Source: Cymodocea nodosa
Taxonomy: Eukaryota; Streptophyta; Magnoliopsida; Alismatales; Cymodoceaceae
Direction of reading: 5' to 3'
Assembly: GCA_036874045.1 (NCBI GenBank)
Contig: JAZBRI010000003.1
Location: forward strand, 5,592,501-5,656,500
DNA: 64,000 nt
In this document: positions 1 to 12,623 of the stretch, piece by piece
Numbering within the stretch: the stretch's first letter is position 1
Layout of the letters: each line of letters begins with the position of its first letter
Notes under the pieces: model-generated
The model's database searches: none
What the model saw: the letters and a program-made list of their open reading frames with translations, nothing else
Told to the model about the DNA's origin: nothing
Program-made: the position numbers and the translations under genes

Positions 1-3000
1 TTGTCATCCCCGCCACCACCGTCCCCGCCAAAGTCGCCTAGTACTCCACCACCTCTTGATCTTAGGAGATTGGTGTGCGACCGTCCGGGGTTGGTGGATG
101 CTGGTGGGAGTGGCAGCTCTTGGAAAAAGGTTGAATCTTTCTATCAGCGGAGGGAGTATTCTGTGATGGCGAGGAGGGAACTGAAGCCGAGGTCAGGTGG
201 CAGGTGTAGGTCAAGAAGGGGTTTGGATACGGATTCCGATTCGGACTCCAGTTACAGCATTGAGAAGGGGAGTTTTCCGAAGTTTAATTTTGGGAGTGAG
301 GGACCATTGGATAAGCACGAGGAATGGGATTCGAGAGGTGCAAGGAATAGTAAGATGATGACGCGGGCTGCATTGGGAAATCATGATAAGAAGAAGACAA
401 GGAGGGTGCCTATTGATTTGCTAGAAAAGATAAGTACCCAACAAGCGGTTCAGGATATCCGGGAGGAGCTGCGCAAGACACCAATGAATGTGAAGGGACC
501 GGTACGGTGCGAGAACGATAAAAATTCTACTTTTACTGAAAAGAGGTACTGCGATTGCATATGTGTCTAACCACCACATTATCACATTTGTGATTTATCA
601 CTTTTTTTTAATCTTGGGTTTTTGATCATTATGCTCTGTGACTGATAAATGAGAATCTCGAGATTTTCTGGTTATTTATGAGTAATGTTCTCTACCAAGA
701 AAATATCAAGCGATTGGCTTGAAAGCTAGAAGATTCCAATATCATTCATATTCATAGGAGTAATGAATTATGTTGCTTGTGTGATTAAGTTCCAAACTCC
801 AATTTAGTGTTTTACCAGTATGATGATCAGAATTGCTGCAAGTGTAATTAGTTTTCCTTGTGGTTATGTAATGCATTTAACTTTTTTTTGACAATTTGAC
901 AATATTTAACTTATTTGTTATGTACACTATTAATTGATCATAGTAAAATGTTCCTTTTCTGGAGAACATCAAAGTAAAAATAATTAACGTACAAGGTTGT
1001 TTTAGTTCACTTGTTTGGGAATGGAACATTTAATCTTTTTCAGAGATAAAAGATAAGAAGAAAATGTTAATACTTTAAGATTTATTGTTAATACTTTCAT
1101 AAAAGTTTTCTTTATGTTTATGTTTTATAGGTTTGATGAATGCAATATCTCCCCATTGACAATTAAGGCACTCACTTCTGCTGGATATGAGAAAATGTCT
1201 GTGGTTCAGGCTGCTGCTCTTCCTATTTGCCTTGATGGTAGGTTGTAAAACTAATGCCTTCTCTAGTTTATTGAACTTTCTTGTGGTGAAAATTTCCAGA
1301 TTGCAGTGCTCGAATTCATAGAATTCTCAAGATGAAATGGTCTGCTAACAACTATCTCATATGTGTAGAATTCTTAAGGAAATAGCTTGCATCACAATTT
1401 TTTGTGAATATATCTTTGTATATTTGCTCAAATATTTTCTTTCGCTTTCAATAACAAGGAGTTGAGAAACCATTAATTCATTAAGCACCAATACGTGCAA
1501 AATGAAGTGCTTTTTAGACAGATGAAATATGGAATGATTATGCCAAGAAAAGGACGACACTTGTTCTACCTTTTATGGTGCCAAAGTACCATAGCAGTAT
1601 GGTCAGGCACCTGTGCATCTAGGTTTTAATAAAAATATAATTTATTTGATATTTTTCATTTATTTTTAACTGTATTTATGAATATATCAGTCTACAAATA
1701 ACCCGATGCATAATTTTCTTAAATTAACAATAACAATCTAACTACAATTAAACTTGTAATTATCATCCAAATAACAATAAACCAATTATAAATAACAATA
1801 AGAAGGTTGATAATAACAATAAATCAATAATCTTAACAATGCTAATGCGACTATTTATTAAAAATAGAAATTACCATGCAAGGTAAATAATACTCATTAA
1901 TAGACATTGTTTGTTGACCAACACTAAAAAAATAAGCATTAGAAAAAATCACTTCAAGGCACTACCTTAGTGTGTGCTATAAAAAGTATGAATCTAGTGG
2001 ATGAAGCTTCTACTTATATGTGGTCTAAGGGAATTCATTTCTACAGTTTTACCTTCACATGTGGAGATTTTATTACATGATTGAAATCCTTGATCTCCAG
2101 GTCATAATAATCTTACATTTGCCTTTGTTGAACATATTAAATTATGGAATAAATCTACATCATTTCTTATACTAACCTTTTAGTTCAAACTTGCTTTGAA
2201 TTCCCTATCAAAAGAACTTGCTTTTGATTCTTCCCCTTTTCATGTTACTAATAGTTAACTGTGATTTATCTATTACCAATATTTAAATAGGTAAAGATGC
2301 CTTAGTCAAGGCCAAAGCAGGAACAGGCAAGAGTGCAGCTTTCCTGGTATGCTGATCATTCCATCCTTTAATGATTAGATTGTTTACTACAGTGTTGTAT
2401 GCCAAGTTGCTTGTTTGGAGTTTTCAATATTTTAGTGAACAAAAACAGCTTCCCACTATTGAAGCAGTTCTGAAGGCCACATGTAGCCACACTAATTACC
2501 GGGTGCATCCTATTCTTGCTCTTATTTTGTGTCCTACAAGAGAGCTGGCTAGTCAGATAGCTGCTGAGGCAAATGTCTTACTGATGCACCATGCTGGCAT
2601 TACTGTCCAAACCCTAGTTGGTGGCACACGATTCAAGGTTGATCAGAAGCTTTTAGAAACAAATCCCCCACAGGTTTGCCTTGAAATTTTCGTGGAAAAT
2701 GAACTTTTTTGTGCACTTCCTGATTGCATTAAAGTACTACTATTTTTATTTTGTAAAGATCAATACTTCAAAATAGATGGTTTACTACATGGTTGACATT
2801 GAAATTGTTTAAGTTGTATTAGAAATGCCCAAAGGCTATCCACTCATTTTGAAGAAATTCACATTAATTTTCATTGAAAATCAATAATGACTTTGGCTAA
2901 GCTTATAAGGGTCAAAATGTTCAATATCATTTTCAATGCTTCAGTTATCCTTTTTTAGCGGTAAAATCATGAGTAATGTCCTTCAGCACATTAGAAATAT

Positions 3001-5401
3001 AAATAATTTGATTAATTCCTTGTTAGCCTTAACTTATGTTGTTCTATGTTAAAATCCACTAATTTAAAAATTTTATACAATTAATGGACACGGCATAACA
3101 GTTCAACTTGTTCTACATTGTTATTCACTATTCAGATTGTAGTTGCGACTCCTGGAAGACTGTTGGACCACATTGAAAATAAAACTGGATTCTCTGTGCG
3201 GTTAATGGGTTTGAAGGTACTTGTAATTGATGAAGTGGATCACTTACTAGACCTAGGATTTCAAAGCGACATAGAGAAGATTATGGACTGTGTGCCTCGG
3301 CAGAGGCAGTCATTGTTGTTTTCAGCCACGATTCCCAAAGAGGTAAGAATGATATAAACTTTCACTTTGAACTCTAAATTACTAATTAGATAATCTTTGC
3401 TCTTTTATGCTATTTACTCTGTCGACATCTCTCAGGTTCGCAGGATTTCACAACTTGTTTTGAATAAAGAACACGTATATGTTGATACTGTGGGTTTGGG
3501 TGGCTCAGAAACCCATGATAAGGTCTAGTGTTACATTTCCATTGTAATAAATAGTGTCAGGTAGTGATGGTAAGTCTTATCTCAACGAAGTCATTTCCAT
3601 GTATTCAACTGCTTCAGAAATATAGCAACAAATAGCCCTCTTGAATGACAGGATTGAATATTTTGAGGATTCCACTTTCTTTCAACGTCCATTTTTCAAT
3701 GGTAACATATTTCGTCAGAAAAAACATATTTCTGTACCAGCATGGTACTGATGGAAAAAGAAATTTACTTTGAATACATAACAAATTATGGGATAAATTC
3801 CATCCATAATTCAGCTTGCAATCCCTGAACTTTTGATTGCATTCGTGAAAAAATTGCATTGTTAATATTTCTTCTTTGTGGAAAACTAGGTTTCACAGTC
3901 GTACATTGTTGCCCCACACGAGGATCACTTTGAAATAGTTTATCATCTTCTGAGGGAACATATGACACGAGAGGTTGAGTATAAGGTATTTACCTTATCC
4001 TCTCTTTCATCATATCCATGTTTCTTTACGTCTGAATATGATTTACAATTATATTTGATCATTCTGAATAGTGCCTTTTCTTAGGTAATTGTTTTTTGTA
4101 CAACGGCAATGGTGACATCTCTAGTTTATATGTTTCTGCGGAATATGAAAATGAATGCGAGAGAGATTCATTCTAGAAAGCCTCAGTTATATCGGACAAG
4201 AATATGTGATGAATTCCGTGAATCTAAGCGTTTGATACTTGTTACATCAGATGTATCAGCTCGAGGATTGGACTACCCAGATGTCACCCTGGTAATTCAG
4301 GTAGCATTTCTTGCTCAAAACCTTCTGGTGGAGCATTTCATCTTGTTGGATCTCTATGATGGCTACGAGATGTGTGGTTCTGAAAGTATTTTGTGAATGA
4401 GTACAAAAATATAGCTACTTTTATAATTATTACACATTCTTCCGATCATTCATTTCCATCATTTGTCTTTCTAAATGTTTTTATTTTAAACCATGCATCT
4501 ATTCTTAATTCTTGGAAAAAGCTCGTATTTGCAATTTTTGTCTTTTTGAGTTGATGTTTGAACGCAACATGTTAATTTATGGAGCAAGAAATTTTGAGTT
4601 GATGCGGTCTGTGCATGTCACTTTGTCTTATTTGCAAAGCTTTTGCACGGTAATATTAGTGAAATGGATGAATGATATCAGGTGGGAATTCCTTGTGATC
4701 GCGAGCATTATATACATCGGCTTGGAAGGACTGGTCGGAAAGGCAAAAATGGAGAAGGCATTTTGTTGCTTGCACCATGGGAAGAACATTTTATGGATGA
4801 AGTGAAGGATTTACCCATCAAGAAGTCTCGGTTGCCAGAACTGGACACTGAAGTGAAGTCACAGGTTTGCGTCGGATTATTTTTTCTTGTCTTCTGCTTA
4901 ATCATAAACAAGTCTACTTTTTACGGCTTTGGGCTTCTTTTCTAATGCAGTAGTTATAACGACAGCTACGCAGACGATCACAGATTTATAAAATGTCTAA
5001 CTTTAGGTGTCTCTCGCCTTGCATGTTCCATTGGACGTCTTCGGCCATTTTGTTACTCTTTAACTTAAGATTAATTTAGTTCGTCATGGACTTGAAATCT
5101 GACGTCTTTCTTCAAATCCCATCTCCCCATTGTACAACATGACGAGATTTTGAAATAAATTTTTTTCCAGGTAGAAGCGTCAATGCAAAACATTGAGACA
5201 GGCATCAAGGAAGCGGCCTATCACGCATGGCTTGGTTACTACAATTCAATCGGTGAGATAGGAAGGGACAAAACGCACTTGGTGGAGTTGGCAAACAAGT
5301 TTTGTGCGTCAATTGGCCTACAAAAGCCCCCACCACTCTTCAGGAAGACAGCATTGAAGATGGGATTGAAAGGCGTATCGGGCATAAAAATAAAGAAATA
5401 G
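1..5401 (+). CDS. DEAD-box ATP-dependent RNA helicase, RH33/RH48-like (5' partial)
   Basis: Ten exons join in one frame: 1-545, 1131-1237, 2291-2346, 2449-2673, 3136-3342, 3436-3522, 3890-3985, 4085-4300, 4682-4864 and 5171-5401. They give 650 residues, and the true start lies upstream of the window. All helicase motifs are visible in order: Q motif around RFDECNISP..Q, motif I AKAGTGKS, Ia PTRELA, Ib TPGRLLDH, II DEVD, III SAT, V SARGLDYPD and VI HRLGRTGRKG. The N-terminal 180 residues are Pro/Ser- and Arg-rich with low complexity and may include an organelle targeting peptide. The family unwinds or remodels RNA using ATP. The C-terminal tail (AYHAWLGYYNS.., ending in GIKIKK) and the helicase core match my memory of Arabidopsis RH33/RH48. 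Motif II reads DEVD instead of DEAD. The 3' end faces the SF1 gene, with about 550 bases between the stop codons. Confidence 0.93.
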
Positions 5402-5952
5402 CCTGGCTTCAATTTGTGTAATCGGCTGCGTTGCCCATTCTTTTTGAAGATAAAAATCACATAACATCTTTGGTGTTTGGCGAGGCCGCCGGGGAAGGAG
5501 GTGGAGCTGCAACATTATATGCGACCTCAGTGCAGGAAGGAGTAACGACCCCGACCCCACACGGTGGGGGAGGAACAATGGCCAAAGAGACAGGGAGAAT
5601 GAACGAGGGATGCCAAGAAGAATATCTTTTATGATTTGTATATGAAGAGAGAAGATTGATGTTGCCCATTACACAATGAAATTAAGACGCCTGTTCCTGA
5701 TTTTGTCTAACTCTCGTAAAAAGTTTGCTAAATATTGGTGATTTGGGAAGAAAATGAATTTTTGGAAACATCGACTTCGTATTGGGCAAAATTTACAAAG
5801 CCAAACCAGACCACGAAATGGTTGGTGGCCGATAGCCTCACACCGATGAAGTTGAAACTTTACCGTTTCTTTTCACAGGATGTATATAACTTCAAAACTG
5901 ATCTAGCACAAACCAGACTCAAGACAACAAATGGCCTGAAAGCTTTAAGCTA
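5402..5952. other. Convergent intergenic region between helicase and SF1 stop codons
   Basis: This holds the 3'UTRs of two genes that face each other. The short open frames here show no coding character that I trust. I see no transposon or RNA gene. Confidence 0.6.
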
Positions 5953-8463
5953 CTATTGATAAAATGGGTTTCTGTTATAATCTGGAGGATTACCTGCGAA
6001 ATACGCAGCTTCCACGGCTAAAGGCACACCGTTGGACGCCAGCCCTGCCTTCGGCTGATGAAAATCATACATGGATGTTGGATAATCTGCCTTACTTGGG
6101 CAATCTGCAGCTTTAGTGGGTACCTGATTCCTAGAAACCATGGAGGAGGTAAACCGAGTGCTCTGGGGCTTCGGCTGAAGTGGAAGAAACTGGGAGGTGA
6201 AATTGTCTGGATTGCCGGCAAAGTTCGCAAACTCTGTGGGCGTGAAAAAATCAGTGAAATCGCAAGGTACTGCAGGAGCTGCACAGGTAGCATAAGGTGT
6301 AGGGGTTGCCATCAGGTGTCGAGTGTCAGTAAAAAAGCAGCCATCCCGAGTGAAAGCTGAACTAGAACCCAGAATTGACACCGATGGTCTTGTTAAGCCA
6401 GTCATATCAGGGAAGGATTGAGGAATATTCGGATGACCAGGGTATGTCGGCAACTGTCCAACAGGATTCAGCGTCGGAGAAATCGAACCATGATGGGTGC
6501 CTGAAGGTGGTCGACCGGCAACCCGAACAACCAATGTCTTGCCCTCAACCTGGAATCTGTTCATCTGTTCGACAGCTCTCACAGCACTTACAGGATCGTC
6601 ATACCTGACAAAGCCATATCCTTTACTTACACCTGTAGCATGGTTCCGGATCACTTTCGTACTTACGATAGTCCCAAAGGAGCTAAACAGTTGTGCCAGC
6701 CCAGTCTCATCAATTGACTGGGGAAGATAACCAACAAAAAGATTTGCAGTGTCCATCTCTTTGTTAATCACAGTACCATTTGGTGAAAAAGAGCTCACTG
6801 GTTCGGTATCAGAAGAGATACCATGTGAGAAAAGACCTCTACCTCCAATTTCGCCAAACAAATTAGTGGAATTTTTGTCTATTCTGCTTTCTCCTGTTGG
6901 TGCGGTTAAAGGACAGGAGGAAGTGGAGTGCCCAGTATCACCACAAATCAGACAGGAGATATAGCTCCTCGATTTTCCTTTTATTATTGCAAGCTCTTGT
7001 AGCTGTGCCTTCTTGAGTTCATTCTGTTCTTCAACCACCGGAACTAGTAGCTTTTCCACCATAGACACGGCTGTATCAAGTGACTCCTGATTATCTGCCT
7101 CAATTCGAACGTGCAAGTCATCATCATAGTCATTATGTTTCATGATACCGTTCCCTTCCTTGACTGAACCTTTACCACGTAATAGAATTCTTGCACCAGA
7201 TTCCATTTCCATTCTCTTTTGATTGCTTCCGCAGGGTCCAAGAATCAATCCGATGAAATTGTACCCTGGAAATTCTTTTGCTGGTATGTAGAGCTTTCTT
7301 TGGTATCTTGGTGGTGCTTTGTTTTCCTTCGGAGTTATAGGAAGGAGATTTTTCTGTATCAACTTTGCAATGATTTCTTGCTTCCTTTTTATGAGTTTTG
7401 AGCGGAGCTTCTCTTTCCTTCTGTCGGTTTGGATACCAAGTTCCTTGTAAATTGGGCTAGCAGAAGATATCTCTTCTGGTCCAACTGCTTCAAGAAGCCT
7501 ATTGTTTATTTCTATAAGTTGCTTATTCAATTTCTGGGTTTCAACATCACACATACCTTCAACATTTAGCTTCCCAGTAAAATCAGGAAGTTGCAAAGGT
7601 CCCAACATTTTAATCTGCTTATCATCAATGTCCCATCTTGTTTTCCTCCGTTTTGCCACCTGAATGTTATCATCAGAAAGTCCAGTCTCAGATTGATAAT
7701 CCCATCTACTGCATCTTTTCTTACCAGAACTTCCAGACTTTTCGTTTTCATTGGCAATATTTTTAACATGAAGATCTTTACCGTACTTTGTGGCATCACG
7801 ATGGTGAGTACAAATTGGGCCAGAACCTGAGATTGCCTCGGAGGACATTTCTTTCTTGCCTTTTTTTCGTGCCAGGACCTGTTCTATATCTGTTTTCCTT
7901 TTATTTTCAGACGAATATGAATGATTCTGTCCTGACCGGCATTCTTTGTTATTAGCCTCTGAAGATGACTGAGCCATGGTTAATACAGATTTTCCTCTTC
8001 TACTATCTTGCCCAAGTGTTATTTCATTACTCCTTTCTCGAAACTTTTCTTGATGAAACTCTTCTTCACCATGTACCTTGGTCAGCTCTTCCATGCACTT
8101 GCCTTGACATCGTTCTTCAATAAGCTCTTCTTCCACCTCTTCTTGAACTTCTGCTTCGCTTAGATCTTCTTCAACCTGTTCTTCCACACTAGCATCTTCT
8201 TCAACCTCTTCTTCCTTTATCAGATTTTCATCATCCTGTTCTTGCTGTGGTTTGCTTTGTTCTTGTCTTGACTCTTCTTGCACAAGTTCCTCTGTACTTG
8301 TTTCATCCACAAAATTTACTTCCTCGTGTACTGCTTCCATAGAATCCTCATCCTCCTCCTCCTCCTCCTCCTCTTCATAACCATACTCAAATTCTTCACT
8401 TTGTTCATTACCGTCATCAACAGCATCACCAAATGTATCAGATAGTCTGTCATGCTCCATCAT
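5953..8463 (-). CDS. SF1: Splicing factor 1 / branch-point-binding protein, plant type with RRM
   Basis: One uninterrupted frame encodes 836 residues. The N-terminal 145 residues are very acidic (Glu runs) and are followed by a basic region. A SF1 helix-hairpin region (about 270-375, starting near KTRWDIDD) comes next, then a KH domain (about 385-485, with FIGLILGPCGSNQKRME). One CCHC zinc knuckle lies near residue 505 (CLICGDTGHSTSSC). An RRM spans about 570-650, with RNP2 LFVGYL and RNP1 KGYGFVRY. The C-terminal tail is Pro/Ser/Phe-rich. SF1 recognises the intron branch-point sequence with its KH/QUA2 unit during early spliceosome assembly in the nucleus. A C-terminal RRM is characteristic of plant SF1. 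As I recall them, plant orthologues carry two zinc knuckles; only the second is present here, so this may be a divergent paralogue. The start is the first of two adjacent ATGs, 3 bases after a good acceptor (TTTACAG), which implies a spliced 5'UTR. Confidence 0.93.
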   Translation of the reverse strand: MMEHDRLSDTFGDAVDDGNEQSEEFEYGYEEEEEEEEDEDSMEAVHEEVNFVDETSTEELVQEESRQEQSKPQQEQDDENLIKEEEVEEDASVEEQVEEDLSEAEVQEEVEEELIEERCQGKCMEELTKVHGEEEFHQEKFRERSNEITLGQDSRRGKSVLTMAQSSSEANNKECRSGQNHSYSSENKRKTDIEQVLARKKGKKEMSSEAISGSGPICTHHRDATKYGKDLHVKNIANENEKSGSSGKKRCSRWDYQSETGLSDDNIQVAKRRKTRWDIDDKQIKMLGPLQLPDFTGKLNVEGMCDVETQKLNKQLIEINNRLLEAVGPEEISSASPIYKELGIQTDRRKEKLRSKLIKRKQEIIAKLIQKNLLPITPKENKAPPRYQRKLYIPAKEFPGYNFIGLILGPCGSNQKRMEMESGARILLRGKGSVKEGNGIMKHNDYDDDLHVRIEADNQESLDTAVSMVEKLLVPVVEEQNELKKAQLQELAIIKGKSRSYISCLICGDTGHSTSSCPLTAPTGESRIDKNSTNLFGEIGGRGLFSHGISSDTEPVSSFSPNGTVINKEMDTANLFVGYLPQSIDETGLAQLFSSFGTIVSTKVIRNHATGVSKGYGFVRYDDPVSAVRAVEQMNRFQVEGKTLVVRVAGRPPSGTHHGSISPTLNPVGQLPTYPGHPNIPQSFPDMTGLTRPSVSILGSSSAFTRDGCFFTDTRHLMATPTPYATCAAPAVPCDFTDFFTPTEFANFAGNPDNFTSQFLPLQPKPQSTRFTSSMVSRNQVPTKAADCPSKADYPTSMYDFHQPKAGLASNGVPLAVEAAYFAGNPPDYNRNPFYQ

Positions 8464-11400
8464 CTTCTGTAAATAGAAAGATACTTTTGTTTACTGCAAA
8501 ATATGGGATTAATATCAGCTGTGGAAGAATATCAAAGGAAGTGAGATATTATACTTTCTTTACTCAAAGTGCATAAAAAACAATGGAGAACATCAAAAAG
8601 ACGTATATCTGAAGTAGCCTGAATTTAGCCTCAAGCAAAAAAGAGGTTCCCCCCTTAAAGAGGAATCATGAACATACCTTTTTAAAAAAACTATATTGAC
8701 ATAAGGACTTGTGCACTTAAAAACAAAGGAAACCATTGGAATGGAAAATAGTGTCTTTTTACTAAAAGTAAACCAAACCATGGTGTTTGTGCCAGTTTTT
8801 TTGGGGAAGCAAATTCCTTTGATTCAGCAAAAATTTAAAAAGTTATTTTTCCTTTTACCTTCCTTTCTACACATGCATACACTACATTGAAGTCGAAGGA
8901 CATTTTCGTTCGCTGTACCACATGGTATGGGCATCATTCCGAAAAGAGTCTCCACCGACAAACGTAAAATTGCCATATTTAGAAACTATTTCACGTAGGC
9001 AATTTCAGGAGAGTTTCTTTAACATAATACAACAATTAATGTGAAGTTGACTACATGAATCTTTTTCACCATCTATTCTTATTCATCACTGAATTTTCCT
9101 TTAAATTATGTAAATTTCAATCTTTTTCAATATTTTAAACTAAGTAATTTTTTGAGTTAATTGTCGTTAACTAACAGGTGCATCTTAAGACCTCGTCTCT
9201 TCAAACCATGGATTTGTATCAGCAAGTCATTGGATCCACATGTCAGTGCAGATCTGCCAGATCGGATGATCCTTTAGAAGGATCAGTCAAAAGTCTGTAT
9301 GACATATTGCTGTTTTACCGTGTGAGAGGATTTTTTTTGTATCTATTCTCGTCTTATTCTCTTCTATTAGGTGGAACTTTTTGTTTATCGGCTGGATATA
9401 AAAGGAAGGTAATCGATCTACACTCCAAGGGTGCTTTTCTCCCAAGAAAAAATCATTTCAACATCTTATTTTTATTTTACTTTTCTAGCATGAGGTGATT
9501 TCTCTTCTCTCACATCTCTCACCATTGAGTTAGATCCATGTTATTTATATTAAGTTTTAGAAAATTTTACTTGAACAAAAATTATCAAATTACTTGGACG
9601 TCACTGAAAATTATTCGCATATCGTTAAAAAATGTTTTTTACCATATGTAAGTAATGTTCAATGGCATGCAAATAGTCCATTAAATTCGTAATGCCCCTA
9701 AGTTCTATGTTTTTTATGCAATCATCGAATTTTTAAGCCTCTTAACTGATTTTCTGTGAATATTCTGTTTTTATATATTTTAAGAATGAAATTAACATAT
9801 ACTGTGTGAATCTAAAAATAATGCTAAAATTCAAAATTATTTTTCCTGATATTATTTGAAAATTCCTATTTTCATGAATTTATAAGTCAAATGTAAATAT
9901 AATTTAGTAGTGATATATAGATTTACCAAAAAAGTTGTAAATTTAATTTCATTGCTATGTTCACTGATTTTATTTGAAAACTATGTTGTGTAAATCAGTT
10001 AAGGAATTCAACTTTGTTTTTGCATCGAATGTTGGAAAATTGAGAAGTCAGCACACATTGATAAAATTTTGCTATGTCAAAGTCATATTGATAGAAATAT
10101 GGTAAAAAATATTTTGTTAACAAATTACTAATGTTAACAACAGTTTTAATGTCATTTTGACAATTCAAAAAATCAACACCCTTAAACAAAATTTTTCCGA
10201 CATGTGTTGATATTAAATTCCTCGTGTATAACTATATAAGTAATATAAATATTGTAGCTATAAGTTTTTTAACTATACATGTAATGATGTAACTATATAA
10301 GTGTTTTATGAGTGGAATTATTTTCTGATTTTTCTTTTTTCAAGGATTTTTGCTAAATATTTGTTTATTGCATTAATTTTTTGAGTGGATAAGCATAGTC
10401 AATCAGTCATGAAAAGATAAAGTTATAATTTTTATTGGCGTTACAGCAATCAAAATGTCAAGTGGATGTGAGCATAGTGAGAGTGACCATGAGCTTGATG
10501 GAAATGAATATCCTAATCAGCTGCATGGATTTTCCATTGACAATAGTTGAAAAAAACATAATGGTGATATTTTTGGGAGAAAATTTTTTAAGGCTGAAGC
10601 AATATAGCAAGTCACCGGGTATCTTTCATGTCCTAGTATTGTGAAAAATCAAATGAGGAAATTATTGGGCGGATTCACACCTTAAGCAATAAGATAAAGA
10701 AATTGTATTGAGTTACTCAAAACTAACAACCGTTTTATAATTATAAAAAATGGAAAGGATGGTTCAATTCAATAATTTTATCTTCCAAAAATGTTCCTGA
10801 AGATCCCATTTCTCAATTGTTGGATCCCCCACCTTCTTCCTTATCCCAAATCCTCTAACACCCACAGTTCCACCGACCTAAACTATTTCCCCTTAATACA
10901 TCAACAAGATCTTGTAGCTGCTGTCATCGCCCCATCTTCTCCTAACCTTCAACTAGTCTCCAACCACAGCACTATAATCAGCCTTCGTTGACTGCATTAT
11001 ACTTAACCAACATTGGAGGATTATGAAAGGAGACAACCACCAGGCTGCCTGCTATTTCTTTCCACCACCACTATTATTACTCAATGCCTCCATCCACTTC
11101 TTACTGCTAACATAGCTTCTACCTTAATTGTAATCCCACTTGTTTTTACCACGACCTCCTAGACATATTTCCCCCAACTGTCCCCTCTTCCCGTCTGCTC
11201 CACTTTCTGCCTCCTAATCACAGCCCCAACTTTCACAGACACTAGGCTCTCTCTTCTTTTCCTCCGCCATTCGCACATACTTTCTCGAAGTTCTTTCCAA
11301 CCCAAACTAACAATCAAACCACATCTTTTCGATGGTAAAAAAAAAAAAAAAAGAGAGTTGAAAACATGAAAAAATTTCAAGAACGGCTGGAAGAACACCG

Positions 11401-11720
11401 AACGGGGAAAAGGATATCAGGATCCACAAAAAACAAGAAGTAAATATGAAATCTAACTTCAGGAGCGGGAATCGCGAGAGAAGCTTACCGCACGTTCAGA
11501 TAAGTGATTTGTGTGAAGGATGGACTAAGATGGCAGGCCGATCGTCGTCGTCATCGTCGGCAGCGGCGGCGGCTGTGGCATTCTTCGCTGCGGCAGGAGA
11601 CGGTGGGGAAGAGAAAGGTGGCCGGCTGCTGGGGCAAGGTAGCCTAGAGAGAAGAGCGATCGTGTGCACGAATCGGTGGAAGAACTGAAGGGATCGATCG
11701 GGCTTTTCGCCTAATCGCAT
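8464..11720 (-). other. Probable 5'UTR exon and 3-kb 5'UTR intron of SF1
   Basis: Upstream of the SF1 ATG the minus strand shows an acceptor whose AG is at 8468-8467. The best matching donor is a consensus CG|GTAAGC, with the exon ending at 11489 and the intron starting at 11488. The segment from 11489 to about 11700 is GC-rich, unlike the AT-rich DNA on either side, and looks like a leader exon. The predicted intron is about 3022 bases. It contains no recognisable gene; a short frame near 10454 (beginning MSSGCEHSESDH) ends after about 31 codons. This is inference from splice signals and base composition. A cDNA read would settle it. Confidence 0.55.
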
Positions 11721-12170
11721 GCGGTTCGCATTAATATTACCTAATTGTTGGCGCTAAGGGTAAATTTCACTGCTTTCTTAACATCCGGTAATTAAAATTA
11801 AATAGAAGAGTTACTTTTGCGTTTGATCATCCAAAATTTTTAAAATTACAAGCAACCTCAAAGTTCTACTTAGACTGCACTTTTTTTTGGCTAAATCCAC
11901 TCTTAAACTAATTGTTAAATTTTTTTAGTTGAAAACATGTAAGATTAATCATGTTATCAGATATTGAAGTTATATTGTCACTAAATCAACAAAAAAAATT
12001 ATTACTTTTCTTGATCTAAGTTATTCAAATAGAATATATAAGGAAAGAAGATAGGGAGAAAAGATGTGCTAAAATTTGGATTGAAAATATCATTACAGCA
12101 AAAAAAGAAAGAAAAAGGAAACATAAACCTTGTGTGGGACCATGGTAGAGCCAATCCGCTTCAGGGAATC

Positions 12171-12176
12171 CACGTG
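12171..12176. promoter_or_regulatory. G-box CACGTG in the SF1/RUP divergent promoter
   Basis: A perfect CACGTG palindrome (ABRE-like context CACGTGGTC) lies about 450 bases before the RUP start codon and about 470 bases upstream of the putative SF1 leader. ACGT elements bind bZIP factors such as HY5, which is known to activate RUP genes under UV-B. Confidence 0.55.
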
Positions 12177-12368
12177 GTCGCTGCAAATGCTACATGTCAG
12201 TGGATATGATTTGGCTTGGCATAATTGAAATTGTGTCTAATCAGATTTATGTCGGACCTCATCGAGGATTAAGGTGATAATTTAGAGATGATCGTTCGTA
12301 TCATATCGATTAATATTATAATTTAGTCAAATATTGAATTATACTTCTCAACGTTGAATATTAGAAGT

Positions 12369-12476
12369 TTATATAACAAAGCTGATTTTCGGAAGAGTCA
12401 GCGTGTGAATTTTGACCGATGACGTTGTGATATTTCTGTAAAGCCCCAGGCCGCAGGCTCGCCACGTCGTCACGTC
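12369..12476 (+). promoter_or_regulatory. Core promoter and ACGT-element cluster of RUP gene
   Basis: A TATA-like TTTATATAAC lies at 12368-12377, about 250 bases before the first ATG. It is followed by TGACGT at 12420-12425 and by CACGTC twice, at 12463-12468 and 12471-12476. If transcription starts about 30 bases after the TATA box, these ACGT cores fall in the leader. Their regulatory role is inference. Confidence 0.4.
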
Positions 12477-12623
12477 CAGGTCCCTCCATCGCCACCTCGC
12501 GGCCACCGCTGGTACACCAGATTGCGGCGCACGTTCGTTCGACCAGAATAGCCCGAATCCACTTCCGACGCAGGCCCTTCCTCGTACCCTCCCACCCATA
12601 TCATTAGTCTTGGTTCTGTTGCA

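Noticed and set aside
10454..10550. Short + frame beginning MSSGCEHSESDH
   Set aside because: It lies within the inferred SF1 leader intron, ends after about 31 codons and has no recognised homologue or partner exon.
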